A stretch of DNA of 64,000 bases from Streptomyces sp. YIM 130001 (GCF_003574445.1 NZ_KZ984548.1:485013-549012), one strand, 5' to 3'. Positions 8,187 through 17,900 are shown, counted from the stretch's first letter. Notes: a model not told the origin generated them from the sequence alone. Program-made: numbers and translations.

Positions 8187-9046
8187 GCGTCGTATCCGAC
8201 ACCGAACGGGCCGCGGTCCCCAGGTCCATGGGTGGCGCACGCCAGTCGATCCGGGACTCCCTGGTGGTGGCCCAGCGCAACTTGATCCGGATGGCCAGGA
8301 TTCCCGAGATCCTGCTGTTCGGGCTCTTCCAGCCGATCATGTTCGTCGTGCTGTTCACGTACGTCTTCGGCGGCTCCATCAGCGTCGGTGGCTCCACCGA
8401 CGCGGGGCTCTACAAAGAGTTCCTGATGGCCGGCATCTTCGCGCAGACCGTCACCTTCGCCACGGCGGGTGCGGGCGCGGGCATCGCCGACGACATGCAC
8501 AAGGGCCTCATCGACCGCTTCCGCTCGCTGCCCATGGCACGCGGTGCGGTCCTCACCGGCCGCACCCTCGCCGACCTGGTGCAGACCACACTGACCATCG
8601 TGGTGCTCGCGGGCGTCGCCCTGCTCGTCGGCTGGCGCGTCCACGAGAACATCGGCAAGGTGATCCTCGGCTTCCTGCTGCTGCTCCTGCTCGGGTACGC
8701 GTTCTCCTGGATCGGCGCCCTGATCGGCCTGTCCGTACGCACTCCCGAAGCGGCCACCTCCGGCGGACTGATCTGGCTGTTCCCGCTGACGTTCATCTCG
8801 AACGCCTTCGTGCCGGTCAGCGGGATGCCGAAGTTCCTGCAGCACGTCGCGGAGTGGAACCCCTTCAGCGCCACCGTCGCGGGCGCCCGCGAACTCTTCG
8901 GGAACACGATGGAGGGCGTGCCGAAGTCGGTCACCGGAGCCTGGCCGATGGAGCACCCGATCATCGCCTCGGTCATCTGGTCCGTCGTGATCATCGCCGT
9001 CTTCCGCACCCTGGCGGTCCGCAAGTACCGCAACGCGACGGCCTGA
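8183..9046 (+). CDS. DrrB-type ABC exporter permease
   Basis: A 287-residue ABC-2 membrane subunit. It has about six hydrophobic segments: FGLFQPIMFVVLFTYVFGG; the region following LTGRTLADLVQ; VILGFLLLLLLGYAFSWIG; the block around GGLIWLFPLTFISNAFVP; and a final helix near IIASVIWSVVIIAVF. The ABC-2 signature SNAFVPVSGMPKFLQHVAEWNPFS is clear. It pairs with the upstream ATPase as a drug or lipid exporter. Confidence 0.92.
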   Translation: MSVVSDTERAAVPRSMGGARQSIRDSLVVAQRNLIRMARIPEILLFGLFQPIMFVVLFTYVFGGSISVGGSTDAGLYKEFLMAGIFAQTVTFATAGAGAGIADDMHKGLIDRFRSLPMARGAVLTGRTLADLVQTTLTIVVLAGVALLVGWRVHENIGKVILGFLLLLLLGYAFSWIGALIGLSVRTPEAATSGGLIWLFPLTFISNAFVPVSGMPKFLQHVAEWNPFSATVAGARELFGNTMEGVPKSVTGAWPMEHPIIASVIWSVVIIAVFRTLAVRKYRNATA

Positions 9047-9109
9047 GCCTGCGGCGCGGCGTCGGCTCGAGCGTCAATTCGGCCTGAAAGTGCGGTAGTT
9101 GGAACCCGT

Positions 9110-9149
9110 GTCGGCCGCGCACCCCAGGAGTCCGGGGTGCGCGGCCGAC
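9110..9149. terminator. bidirectional terminator hairpin
   Basis: A perfect 16-bp inverted repeat (GTCGGCCGCGCACCCC with an 8-base loop) lies between the convergent ABC permease and SDR genes, and can stop transcription from both sides. Confidence 0.8.
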
Positions 9150-9167
9150 GACGTGACACGACGGGTG

Positions 9168-9950
9168 TCAGGCCGAGGAGCCGCCGTCCACGACCAGGTC
9201 GGTGCCGACGGCGGAGGCCGCGTCGGAGGAGGCGAGGTAGAGGACGGCGGCGGCGATCTCGGCGGTGGTGGAGGTCCGGCCGACCGGCGCCTCACTGCGC
9301 ATGCGTTCGGTGCGTTCGGCCTCGGTCTCGCCGGGGCGCATCGACATCGTGGTCTGCGTGGAGCCGGGGCTGACCGCGTTGATCCGTACGCCGTCCTGGA
9401 TGTGGTCGAGGGCCGCGCCGCGGGTGAGCGCGGTGACGGCCGCCTTGGACGCGGAGTAGGCGGTGAGGCCCGGGACGCTCAGGTGGGCGCCGAGGTTCGA
9501 GGAGATGTTGACGATCGCGCCGCCGGAGGGCTGGGTGCGCATCTGGCCGACCTCGGCCCGCAGGGCCAGGAAGACGCCGGTCAGGTTGGTGTCGACGACG
9601 GTGCCCCAGTCGTCCTCGGGCAGGTCGGCGACGGCGGGGCCGCCGCGCAGGACACCCGCGTTGTTCACGGCGACGTCCAGGGAGCCGAAGCGGCCGACGG
9701 CCGTCTCGACCAGGGTCCGCAGGTCCTCGGCGCGGGTGACGTCAGTGGTTACGGCGAGTGCGGTGCCGGACGCGGCCTCGATGAGGCGGACGGTCTCCTT
9801 GAGCGAGGCCTCGGTGCGGCCGGCGACGACGACGTTCGCGCCTTCCGCGGCGAAGGCGAGGGCGATGGCGCGGCCGATGCCCGTACCGGCGCCGGTGACG
9901 AGAGCGGTCTGTGCGGCGAAACGGCCGCGGCTGGTGGCGTTGCTGGTCAT
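9168..9950 (-). CDS. SDR-family NAD(P)-dependent oxidoreductase
   Basis: A 260-residue classical SDR of complete length. The cofactor motif TGAGTGIG is followed by NNAG, catalytic Ser in the NISSN block, and YSASK (Tyr/Lys dyad). The C-terminus VGTDLVVDGGSSA is typical. Arg in VVAGRT after beta-2 suggests NADP(H) preference. It starts at ATG 9950, overlapping the stop of the MFS gene by one base (TGATG), so the two are co-translated. The product may act on the compound the pump exports or on a solvent-like inducer. Confidence 0.92.
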   Translation of the reverse strand: MTSNATSRGRFAAQTALVTGAGTGIGRAIALAFAAEGANVVVAGRTEASLKETVRLIEAASGTALAVTTDVTRAEDLRTLVETAVGRFGSLDVAVNNAGVLRGGPAVADLPEDDWGTVVDTNLTGVFLALRAEVGQMRTQPSGGAIVNISSNLGAHLSVPGLTAYSASKAAVTALTRGAALDHIQDGVRINAVSPGSTQTTMSMRPGETEAERTERMRSEAPVGRTSTTAEIAAAVLYLASSDAASAVGTDLVVDGGSSA

Positions 9951-11389
9951 CAGTGAACTCCCTTGGTGAGGTGGGTGGTTGGTGCGGTGGAGTCGGGTGC
10001 GGGGAGGGTGGTGCGGGGGCCGCCGGCTGTTGCGGTCGGACGGGCGGGCGCACGGGTCCGCGCGAGGGTCAGCGCGGCGAGGACGGCGAAGAGCGCCGCC
10101 GTGGCCGCCATGGACGCCGGATCGCCGCCGAGCGTCAGGAGGAGGGCGAAGAGTGCGGTGGGGCCCAGTTCCATCGCCGTGTTGAGGCTTCCGCCGGCGA
10201 GCCCCGACTGCGACTGCGGCACCCCTTCGGTCGCCAGCACCGACGCCCCCGCGAAGGAGAGCGCGGCCCCGGCGGGCAGCAGCACGAGGCCGGGCAGCAG
10301 TCCGTACGCGTACGGGAGCGTCGTGAACCCGGTGGCGGCGAGCAGTGCGAGCCCGGCCGCGCCGGTGGTGAGCCCTGCGCCGGTCACCCGAGGGGCGCCG
10401 TAACGACCGGTCAATGCTCCGGCCGCGCGTCCGGCGGTCAGCAGGGACACGGCGAACGGTACGAAGGCCGCGGAGGTGGCGAGCGCCGACCAGCCGCGCT
10501 CCTGCTGCAGCCGGAGGGAGAGCAGGACGAAGGTGAGGGCGGTGCCCGAGGCGGTCAGGGAGATCGCGGCGAGCCCGAGCCTGCGGCGCCCGTCGCGCAG
10601 GAAGCCGGGCGGCAGCAGCGGATCCGGGGTGCGCCGCTCGGCTGCCGCGAACGCGGCGAGCAGGACGACGCCGGCCGACAGCGGGACCAGTACCTGCGCC
10701 GAGGTCCAGGCGCGGGCGTCCGTCATCACCAGCCCGTAACTCGCCGCCGTGACACCGCCGGTGGCGAGTACGGCCCCGCGCAGGTCGAGTCGGCGGCCGG
10801 GGGTCGGCGGCGTGACGGGCAGGAGACGCGGCACGAGGACGAGTCCGGCGGCCGCCACCAGGAGGGGCGCGGCGAGGGCGAGCCGCCAGGACCACAGGGC
10901 GGACAGGACTCCGGAGAGCAGGTTGCCCGTGGTCGCGCCGATGATGGAGAGGCCGCCCCAGGTCGCCATCGCCCTGCCGTACGCGGCGGGTCCGGGGAAC
11001 ACCGTCCGCAGCGCGGCCATCGCGGCCGGGGTCACGACGGCTGCGCCCACGCCCTGCGCGAACCGGGCGCCGAGCAGCGTCGCGTACGTCGGGGCGAGGG
11101 GTGCCGCTGCCGAGGCGACGGCGAAGACCAGGAGTCCGGCGGTGAGGGCGTTGCGGGCCCCGTACCGGTCGGCCACCCGCCCGCCGAGCAGCAGCAGGCC
11201 GGCGAAAGTGAGCCCGTATGCGGCGCTGAGCAGGATCAGATCGGCCCGGGCGACACCGAGTTCGCGGCCGATGCGGGGCAGCGGTACGGCGATCGCGGCG
11301 AGCGTGAAGATCAGGGTGACCTGGATCGTGCCCAGGAGGGCGAACGCGGTGGACCGCCGGGGTGGTCCGAGCTCCCGGGTGTGGGGCAT
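9950..11389 (-). CDS. MFS transporter, drug-efflux type
   Basis: A 479-residue major facilitator protein with 12-14 predicted membrane helices. The loop 2-3 motif is GGRVADRYGARNAL and a motif-C-like stretch (GLSIIGATTGNLLSGVLS) occurs in helix 5, both seen in drug:H+ antiporters of the DHA2 type. The ATG at 11389 is preferred because AAAGG precedes it; an upstream ATG at 11419 has no SD. It lies downstream of a TetR gene and is coupled to an SDR. An operator-like motif (11403-11418) overlaps its leader. Confidence 0.88.
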   Translation of the reverse strand: MPHTRELGPPRRSTAFALLGTIQVTLIFTLAAIAVPLPRIGRELGVARADLILLSAAYGLTFAGLLLLGGRVADRYGARNALTAGLLVFAVASAAAPLAPTYATLLGARFAQGVGAAVVTPAAMAALRTVFPGPAAYGRAMATWGGLSIIGATTGNLLSGVLSALWSWRLALAAPLLVAAAGLVLVPRLLPVTPPTPGRRLDLRGAVLATGGVTAASYGLVMTDARAWTSAQVLVPLSAGVVLLAAFAAAERRTPDPLLPPGFLRDGRRRLGLAAISLTASGTALTFVLLSLRLQQERGWSALATSAAFVPFAVSLLTAGRAAGALTGRYGAPRVTGAGLTTGAAGLALLAATGFTTLPYAYGLLPGLVLLPAGAALSFAGASVLATEGVPQSQSGLAGGSLNTAMELGPTALFALLLTLGGDPASMAATAALFAVLAALTLARTRAPARPTATAGGPRTTLPAPDSTAPTTHLTKGVH

Positions 11390-11402
11390 GGTCCAACCTT
11401 TC

Positions 11403-11418
11403 TTGACCAGTCGTTCCA
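11403..11418. promoter_or_regulatory. TetR-type operator candidate in the MFS leader
   Basis: TTGACCAGTCGTTCCA shares the frame TTGAC-N4-CGTTC with a site overlapping the tetR promoter (12141-12157, opposite strand). Two matching sites around a TetR gene and its pump suggest the regulator binds both. Confidence 0.45.
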
Positions 11419-11470
11419 TTTTTGGGGCATGGGTCGCTCGGGTGCCGGGCGGGTTCGAGGTGAAGGGATT

Positions 11471-11516
<46 letters not shown>

Positions 11517-11533
11517 GGGGGAGGGTGCGGGCC

Positions 11534-12121
11534 TCAGTCGTCCAGGAGTTTCAGCGCCTGGTCCGCCGCGTCCCGCACGCGCGCCGGATCGCTCGACGCC
11601 TTGCCCACCACGCGCAGCCCTTGCAGCAGTACGAGCAGCATCCGGGCGAGCGCCTGCGGGTCGTGGTGCGCGGCGAGCTCGCCCTGTGCCCGGGCCCGGA
11701 CGAGCGCGGAGTGCAGCGGGGTCTCGATGTGCTCCCAGCTGCTCTCCACCCGGCGGGTCGACTCCCGGTCGTGCGGGCCCAGTTCGACAGCGGTGTTGGT
11801 CACCAGGCAGCCGTCGCGCCGGGTCGCCTCGTCCGCCGCCTCGTCCGCGAAGCGGCGCACCAGGGTGCGTACCGCCGGCAGTACCGGGCCCGGCTGGGAC
11901 AGTTCGTCGATGAGGGCCGGGTCCCGGGACTGGATGTAGCGGTCCATGGCCTTCAGGTACAGGTCGTGCTTGTTCCCGAAGGTGGCGTACAGGCTCGCGC
12001 GACCGATGCCGAGCTGCTCGACGAGGTCCGCCATCGAGGTCGCCTCGTACCCGCGCCGCCAGAACAGCTCGAGGGCGGACTGGAGTGCGGCGTCCGGGTC
12101 GAATTCCTTGGTTCTGGCCAT
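11534..12121 (-). CDS. TetR/AcrR-family transcriptional repressor
   Basis: A 195-residue regulator beginning MARTKEFDPDAALQSAL. The N-terminal helix-turn-helix is ATSMADLVEQLGIGRASLYATFGNKHDLY (residues about 28-56), a textbook TetR signature. The remainder is the helical ligand-binding/dimer domain. It probably represses itself and the MFS/SDR genes downstream. A promoter (TTGACT, 18 bases, TAGGGT) places the transcript start at or within a base of the ATG, so the mRNA is likely leaderless. A GTG two codons upstream is an alternative start. Confidence 0.9.
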   Translation of the reverse strand: MARTKEFDPDAALQSALELFWRRGYEATSMADLVEQLGIGRASLYATFGNKHDLYLKAMDRYIQSRDPALIDELSQPGPVLPAVRTLVRRFADEAADEATRRDGCLVTNTAVELGPHDRESTRRVESSWEHIETPLHSALVRARAQGELAAHHDPQALARMLLVLLQGLRVVGKASSDPARVRDAADQALKLLDD

Positions 12122-12127
12122 ACGCAC

Positions 12128-12157
12128 ACCCTAGGCATTTCCAGAACGCTCAGTCAA
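12128..12157 (-). promoter_or_regulatory. tetR promoter with overlapping operator
   Basis: On the minus strand, TTGACT (12157-12152), an 18-base spacer and TAGGGT (12133-12128) form a vegetative-type promoter. The spacer carries the CGTTC half of the motif shared with the MFS leader, consistent with autoregulation. The start point falls at about 12121, the ATG itself. Confidence 0.55.
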
Positions 12158-12214
12158 GAAAAGGGTCGGCTCGGTGCGCGACTCGTGCCACCGGAGCGGT
12201 CCCCGCACATGCAC

Positions 12215-12247
12215 GAGGGCCGGAACGCGCAGTGCGTTCCGGCCCTC
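12215..12247 (-). terminator. terminator of greA
   Basis: A perfect 14-bp inverted repeat (GAGGGCCGGAACGC, 5-base loop) lies 37 bases after the greA stop. It may also insulate greA from the tetR promoter. Confidence 0.75.
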
Positions 12248-12283
12248 CTGCCGCCGTCCCCGGTGCCCGGAGACGGCGGACGC

Positions 12284-12781
12284 TCACGAGGCGTACGGCT
12301 TCGCGCCGAGGATCTTGACCTTGGCCATCTTGCCGTTGGGCAGCTCGTACTCCGCCTGCTCGCCGACCTTCTTGCCGTTCACGCCCTCGCCGAGGGGGGA
12401 CTGCGGCGAGTAGGTGTCGATCTCCGCCGAGGCGTACTCGCGCGAGGCGAGCAGGAAGGTGAGGGGGTCGTCATCGTCGCCGTCGAAGGCGATCGTGACG
12501 ACCATGCCCGGCTCGACGACGCCGTCGTCCGGCGGGGCCTCACCGACCTTCGCGTGCTCGAGGAGCTGGGTGAGCTGGCGCACCCGGAGCTCCTGCTTGC
12601 CCTGCTCCTCCTTGGCCGCGTGGTACCCGCCGTTCTCCCGCAGGTCGCCCTCCTCGCGGGCCGCGGCGATCTTCGCAGAGATCTCGCCGCGCGCGGGACC
12701 AGACAGATACTCCAGCTCGGCCTTGAGCTGGTCATACGCCGCCTGGGTCAGCCAGGTGACGTTGTCGCTGGTCTGGGTCAC
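12284..12781 (-). CDS. greA: transcription elongation factor GreA
   Basis: A 165-residue Gre factor that enters the RNA polymerase secondary channel and stimulates cleavage of backtracked RNA. The N-terminal coiled coil carries the functional acidic tip: AREEGDLRENGGYHAAKEEQ has the conserved D-L-R-E-N with catalytic Asp and Glu. The C-terminal FKBP-like domain ends PNGKMAKVKILG. The GTG at 12781 is chosen because GGAG lies nine bases upstream and MTQTSDNVTWLTQ matches the actinobacterial N-terminus. The 5' leader contains a 10-bp hairpin. Confidence 0.95.
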   Translation of the reverse strand: MTQTSDNVTWLTQAAYDQLKAELEYLSGPARGEISAKIAAAREEGDLRENGGYHAAKEEQGKQELRVRQLTQLLEHAKVGEAPPDDGVVEPGMVVTIAFDGDDDDPLTFLLASREYASAEIDTYSPQSPLGEGVNGKKVGEQAEYELPNGKMAKVKILGAKPYAS

Positions 12782-12822
12782 AGGTGCTCCTCGTCCGTAC
12801 TGGGAATACAAAGCAACGCCCT

Positions 12823-12848
12823 ACCCAGAAGCATGTTCGCTTCTGGGT
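12823..12848 (-). promoter_or_regulatory. leader hairpin of greA
   Basis: A perfect 10-bp stem (ACCCAGAAGC, 6-base loop) lies 42 bases upstream of the greA start. It could be a partial attenuator in the leader or a factor-binding palindrome in DNA. Confidence 0.5.
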
Positions 12849-13013
12849 GGGCGAAACCACGAGCCTAACAATTCCGGCGCGGAAGGGGGACGGCCTCGCC
12901 CGTGCGGGCCGGGGTTCGCCGGTTTTCTCGCCGTGCGGCGGGTGTTCTCTCAGTGTGGCCTGCGGGCCCGGAACCTTCCAGGCATTGGGCTACCGGCTGA
13001 AAACGCCGGGCGG

Positions 13014-13427
13014 TCAGTCCGATTCGCAGGAGATGAGTTCTGCCGCCGTCGCGCGGGACGTCGTGCGCACGGTGACGACCTCGTCGAGGCGGTCGGTGTG
13101 CTGGGCGAAGGTGACGTTCTTGCGGCCGACCTCGGCGCCGTTCTCCGCGAGCGCCCGTACGGTGCACACGCCGCGCGTGCCGGGGTCCTTGTGGATCTCC
13201 AGATGCACCGCGACGGATTCGTCCGACACCACCTTGGACCTGATCATCTCGCCGTTGAAGGCGTTCTTCCCGCCGATGTAGTCCACGCCGATCCAGGCGA
13301 TCACCCCGAGCATCACCACCGCGAGGACCGATCCGACGATCTTCAGCTTGCGGTCGGCGCGGGCGTCCTCGGACCGGCCGTAACGGCCTTCGGGGAGCTG
13401 TTCGCGCTGGTCGGGGACCGTGCTCAT
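13014..13427 (-). CDS. DUF4307 membrane protein
   Basis: A 137-residue protein with a charged N-terminus (PEGRYGRSEDARADRKLK), one transmembrane helix (residues about 31-52) and an external beta-rich domain with two Cys near GVCTV and ISCESD that could form a disulfide. This layout and the sequence GRYG.R....ADRKLK match the actinobacterial DUF4307 family. Function is unknown. Its position between greA and mca is a recurrent arrangement in Streptomyces. The ATG at 13427 follows GGAGAGGA; an earlier ATG eight codons upstream lacks an SD. Confidence 0.8.
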   Translation of the reverse strand: MSTVPDQREQLPEGRYGRSEDARADRKLKIVGSVLAVVMLGVIAWIGVDYIGGKNAFNGEMIRSKVVSDESVAVHLEIHKDPGTRGVCTVRALAENGAEVGRKNVTFAQHTDRLDEVVTVRTTSRATAAELISCESD

Positions 13428-13473
13428 GATCGTCCTCTCCGGGCCTGACACGGCAGGCGGGATACGGGAGCGG

Positions 13474-13503
13474 GGTCCCGAAATGTACGGGACCGGGGTC
13501 CCG
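13474..13503. repeat. alternating inverted repeats GGTCCCG / CGGGACC / GGTCCCG
   Basis: Three half-sites at 13474-13480, 13488-13494 and 13497-13503 can pair in two mutually exclusive ways (spacers of 7 and 2 bases). They lie in the divergent promoter region of DUF4307 and mca and abut the mca promoter -35, so they may be an operator. As RNA they would lie only in the DUF4307 transcript. Confidence 0.5.
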
Positions 13504-13528
13504 GAATTATTCGCCCCCCGATTCGGTC
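13503..13528 (+). promoter_or_regulatory. sigma-R-type promoter of mca
   Basis: GGAAT (13503-13507), exactly 18 bases, then GTC (13526-13528) matches the sigma-R pattern GGAAT-N18-GTT with one change. Mycothiol genes including mca are established sigma-R targets in S. coelicolor, which supports the call. Confidence 0.65.
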
Positions 13529-13617
13529 ACTATAGAAGCCGCCCGACGCGTCGAATCCACTAGGGGGCGTCCCCTGGGGGCGCGTTCCTGGGGCGACACA
13601 ATCACGAGGATCGAGTC

Positions 13618-14499
13618 TTGACTGACCAGCTGCGACTGATGGCCGTTCACGCCCACCCCGACGACGAGTCGAGCAAGGGCGCGGCCACCATGGCCAAGTA
13701 CGTGTCCGAGGGGGTGGACGTCCTGGTCGCCACCTGCACGGGCGGGGAGCGCGGTTCCATCCTCAACCCCAAGCTCCAGGGGGACACCTACATCGAGGAG
13801 CACATCCACGAGGTCCGTGCCAAGGAGATGGACGAGGCCCGAGAGATTCTCGGCGTCCGCCAGGAATGGCTCGGGTACGTCGACTCGGGGCTGCCCGAGG
13901 GCGACCCGCTGCCGCCGCTGCCGGACGGTTGCTTCGCCCTCCAGGACGTCGACGAGGCGGCGGGCCGTCTGGTCCGCCTGATCCGGTCGTTCCGCCCGCA
14001 GGTCATCACGACCTACGACGAGAACGGCGGATACCCGCACCCGGACCACATCATGACCCACAAGATCTCGATGGTGGCCTTCGACGGTGCGGCCGACACC
14101 GCGAAGTATCCCGAGGACGAGTTCGGCCCGGCCTTCCAGCCCCAGAAGATGTACTACAACCAGGGCTTCAACCGTCCCCGCACGGTCGCCCTGCACGAGG
14201 CGCTCCTGGCCCGCGGCCTCGAGTCCCCGTACGGCGACTGGCTGAAGCGCTGGACCGAGGTCGACCGTGCCGAGCGCACGCTGACCACCTACGTCCCGTG
14301 CGCGGAGTTCTTCGAGATCCGCGACAAGGCGCTGATCGCGCACGCCACGCAGATCGACCCCGACGGCGGCTGGTTCCGTATCCCGATGGAGATCCAGCGG
14401 GAGGTCTGGCCGACCGAGGAGTACGAGCTGGCGAAGTCCCTCGTGGACACTTCCCTCCCCGAGGCGGACCTCTTCGAGGGCATCCGGGACAATGCCTAG
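13618..14499 (+). CDS. mca: mycothiol S-conjugate amidase
   Basis: A zinc amidase of the LmbE/PIG-L family, 293 residues, that cleaves mycothiol-drug conjugates into a mercapturic acid for export plus GlcN-inositol. Zinc ligands are HPDDE (residues 13-17) and HPDH (141-144). MYYNQGFNRPRTVALHEALLARGLESPY and the C-terminal WPTEEYELAKSLVDT, seen in blocks, match Mca rather than the paralogue MshB. It starts at TTG. The next gene overlaps its 3' end by 8 bases. A sigma-R-type promoter lies about 100 bases upstream. Confidence 0.94.
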   Translation: MTDQLRLMAVHAHPDDESSKGAATMAKYVSEGVDVLVATCTGGERGSILNPKLQGDTYIEEHIHEVRAKEMDEAREILGVRQEWLGYVDSGLPEGDPLPPLPDGCFALQDVDEAAGRLVRLIRSFRPQVITTYDENGGYPHPDHIMTHKISMVAFDGAADTAKYPEDEFGPAFQPQKMYYNQGFNRPRTVALHEALLARGLESPYGDWLKRWTEVDRAERTLTTYVPCAEFFEIRDKALIAHATQIDPDGGWFRIPMEIQREVWPTEEYELAKSLVDTSLPEADLFEGIRDNA

Positions 14500-14770
14500 T
14501 GTGAACGCGAATCTGGCACTGACGCAGCTGCTCCCGCTGGCCGAGGAGCTCGACAAGGACAAGGTCACCCCGGGTGTCCTCGGCTTCCTCGTCTTCGCGG
14601 CCCTCGCGATCGGCGTCTGGTTCCTGATGAAGTCGATGAACCGGCACATGGGCAGGGTCGACTTCGAGGAGGAGCCGGAGGACGGGTCCCCGGCGACGGC
14701 GAAGAAGGCGCCCGCGAGCGCCGGCGGTCCGGCCGCCGGCACCGGGCGCGGCGCGGACGGCGACACGTAG
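14492..14770 (+). CDS. small single-pass membrane protein downstream of mca
   Basis: A 92-residue protein overlapping the mca stop by 8 bases, so translationally coupled. One hydrophobic helix (residues about 27-45, VLGFLVFAALAIGVWFL) is followed by a basic stop-transfer and an acidic, then Ala/Gly/Pro-rich disordered tail. Small membrane proteins like this recur after mca in Streptomyces; function unknown. It may localise the amidase or an exporter, which is inference from coupling only. Confidence 0.75.
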   Translation: MPSVNANLALTQLLPLAEELDKDKVTPGVLGFLVFAALAIGVWFLMKSMNRHMGRVDFEEEPEDGSPATAKKAPASAGGPAAGTGRGADGDT

Positions 14771-14789
14771 CCGGACTCCCGGCGCCCCG

Positions 14790-14848
14790 CCCCCACGACC
14801 ACCGACCTCGTGGGGGCGTTCGTGCGTCACCGTGGTGGCGCACGAACG
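14790..14848. terminator. double terminator between convergent genes
   Basis: Two hairpins lie side by side: CCCCCACGA/TCGTGGGGG (14790-14816) and CGTTCGTGCG/CGCACGAACG (14817-14848), the second with an inner CACC/GGTG stem. They lie between the mca operon and the convergent NB-ARC gene. Confidence 0.8.
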
Positions 14849-14928
14849 CCATGAGTGACGGGTGTTCGGCGAGGGCCGCCGCCGTTGCCGGGCCGCTCGG
14901 CACGACTCGCCGGAATCCGGCGCGGGCG

Positions 14929-17900
14929 CTACGCGGCGTCCGCACCCACCGGCACTCCCATGACCTCCCGGGAGTGCCGGCCCGGGACCATACCGAGGCG
15001 CCAGGCCTGCCAGCCGGACTCCAGGTCGACGCCGCGCTCCAGCATCAGCGCGTACGTGGCCAGATAGTCGCCGAGTTTGGGGTCCCGGATCGGGTGGCCC
15101 GACCTGCTCAGTTGGGACAGTTCCTCCTGGGCGACGGCCGTGCCCACCTCCGAGCCGCCGGGCGAGGCGTACGGCAGCAGCGTGCAGCGCAGGAAGCGCG
15201 CCCAGTCCTCGCCGCGCCGGTCCCCGTACGAGGCGAACAGGCCCGCCGCGTCGTCGCAGAGGCCGAGCGCCTGCTGGCTGCGGGCGTTGCCCGCGTCGAC
15301 CACCGCGAGTTCCAGGCAGGTCCATGCCTCGCCGTGCGCGACCTTGATCCGCTGGAAGTCCGCCCGGGCGTCCGCGAGGAGTTGCCGGGCGAAGCCGGAG
15401 TTGCGCAGCGAACCGGTGCGGGCCGCGTTCTGGTCCCGGGTCACCCGCCCCGAGTGGTGCCGCGCGCAGGCGAGCCCGTACACGTCCCGCATCCGCGAGA
15501 ACATCGTCCGGGCGCGCTCCAGATCGCGTACCGCCTGATCGAGGCTGCCGGTCCCCTCCAGGGCCTGACCCAGGTAGTACAGCGACCAGGCCTCGCCGCG
15601 TGCGTCCTCGTTGTCGCGGTGCCTCGAGACCGCCTGGCGCAGTCCGTCCACCGCCGCCGACGGATCGCCGGCGACCAGGCGGGCCCGTGCCAGCTGGGTC
15701 AGGGCCCAGGCCTCGCCACGGCCGTCCCGGGTGCGTCCGTACAGGTCGAGGGCCTCGCGCAGTTCGGACTCGGCGCGCGGTACGTCGTCCATCCGCAGGC
15801 AGAGCTGGCCGAGCTGGAAGTGGGCCCAGGCCTGGCCGTGCACGGACTCGCTCTCGCGGTGCAGGGTGAGCGCCGAGTTCAGCAGGGCGAGCGCCTCGGT
15901 GACGTGCGCGCGGTCCCGTTCGACCGCCGCGAGGGCGTGCTGGGTCCAGGCGCGGTCGCCGGCGAGTGCCTCGGAGGACTGCAGGTCGAGGGCCTCCCGC
16001 AGTTTGGCCGCGGCCTCGGTGAGCTGGCCCTGGTGGTGGAGCGTGATGCCGAGCGAGCAGAGCGCGCGTGCGGCGCCCGACTCGTGGTGCGCCTCGAAGT
16101 ACAGGTCGACCACCGAGGACAGGGTGCTGCGCGCCCGGTCCAGCTCGCCGAGCTGACGGGCCGCGATACCGGTACGCCACTGCACGGACCGGCCGAGCAG
16201 TCCCTGGTCCACGGCCTGGGTGAGCTCGGAGATCTCCCCGAGGCGGTAGAGGTCACCGCGCAGCAGGCAGTAGTCGCACAGGGCGCCGAGCAGGTTCAGT
16301 ACGGCCTGCTGGTCGACGCCCTCCGCGTGCCTGAGCGCCGCCGTGATGAAGCTCGACTCGTCGTCGAGCCAGCGCAGGGCGGCGTCCAGGGAGGTGAAGC
16401 CGTGCGGACCGAACTGGTCGGCGCGGGTCGAGGTCTTGCCGTCGACCAGGCGGATCACCGAGTCCGCCAGCTCGGCGTAGTTGGCGATCAGGCGTTCCTG
16501 CGCGGCCGTGCGCTCGCCGGGCTCCTCCTCGTCGAGCAGCCGGGCTCGGGCGAACGACCGCACCAGGCCGTGCAGCCGGTACCTGCTGCCCCGTACCCGC
16601 ACCACGAGTCCCGCGTCGGCGAGCCCGTCGAGTCGCCGGCCCGCCTCGGTCTCGTCCGTGGACAGGAGCGCAGCCGCGGCGGCGGCGCCGAGCGAGGCCC
16701 GCCCGGCGAGCGCGAGCCGGCGCAGGAGGCGCCGTGCGGGATCGGGCTGGTCGGTGTAGCGCAGCCACAGGGCGCGTTCCACCGGGTCGACGGGGCCGTA
16801 CGCCGACAGGTCGGCGGCCAGCTCCCGGGTGCTGCGCGGGCCGATGGCCGATCCGGCGACGCGCAGCGCGAGCGGCAGCCCGCCGCACAACTCCCGTACG
16901 AGGTCGGAGGAATCGGCGTCGTACGGCTCGGAGGAGTCCTGCGCGGACTCCCTCAGCAGCTCCTCGGCGCCGGCCGCGTCGAGCGGTCCGACGGGCAGGT
17001 GGTGCACCCAGGCGGGCAGTTCGGGGTCGAGTTCCAGCGGGCGCCGCGAGGTGACGAGGACCAGGCTGTCGGAGCGGTCGGGTACGAGGGTGCGGACCTG
17101 TTCGGCGTCGTTGGCGTCGTCCAGGATCACGGTGACCGGGAGGCCGGTCAGGTGCTGGTGGTAGAGCTCGGTCAGGCGGCGCAACTGCTGTTCCTGGGAG
17201 ACCCGTTCGCGGAACAGGAGCTGCTCGCGCGGAGCGCCGAGCCGGTTCAGGAGGTGCAGGAGCGCGTCCCGGGTCGAGAGCGGTCCGTCGGTGGTGCTGT
17301 TGCCGCGCAGGTCCACCACGCACGCGCCGCGGAACTGGTCCTTGAGCCCGTGCGCGGCCCGCAGGGCGAGGGTGCTGCGTCCGGAGCCCGGCGGCCCGTG
17401 CAGGACCACCACGGTGGGCCGGGTCTCGGTGGAGGCCCGTGCCGCGTGCACCCACTGCCCGATCTGCGCCATGTCCTGCCTGCGGCCCGCGAACGGGCCC
17501 TGAGGTTCGGGCAGTTGACCGAAGGAGTTGGCGAGTACGGTACGTCGCCGCGCGGCCGCGCTCTTGTCCGTACGCCGCAGGGGCGGCGGCTTCTTCGCGC
17601 CGGTGGTGGTCGCCGCGGCCACCACGCGCTGCTGGTCCAGGTACGGGCGGATGCCCCGTACCTCGAGCGCGGTGAGCCACTGCAGCCGCAACTGCTCGGG
17701 CCCGCCCGGCTGGTGCAGTGCCCCGGCCTGCCGGTGCGCGGCCGGCCAGTGTGCGGCGGTCACCCGGCCGACGGTGGTGGCCGCGCCCGCGACCGCGACC
17801 ACCGCGCCCGCGGCGAGCGCGGTGCCCGCCCCGGTGCCGAAAGAAAGGTCCGCGACACTCGCCGCGAGGGCGGCAACTGCCGTCACCAGTACGGGAGTTG

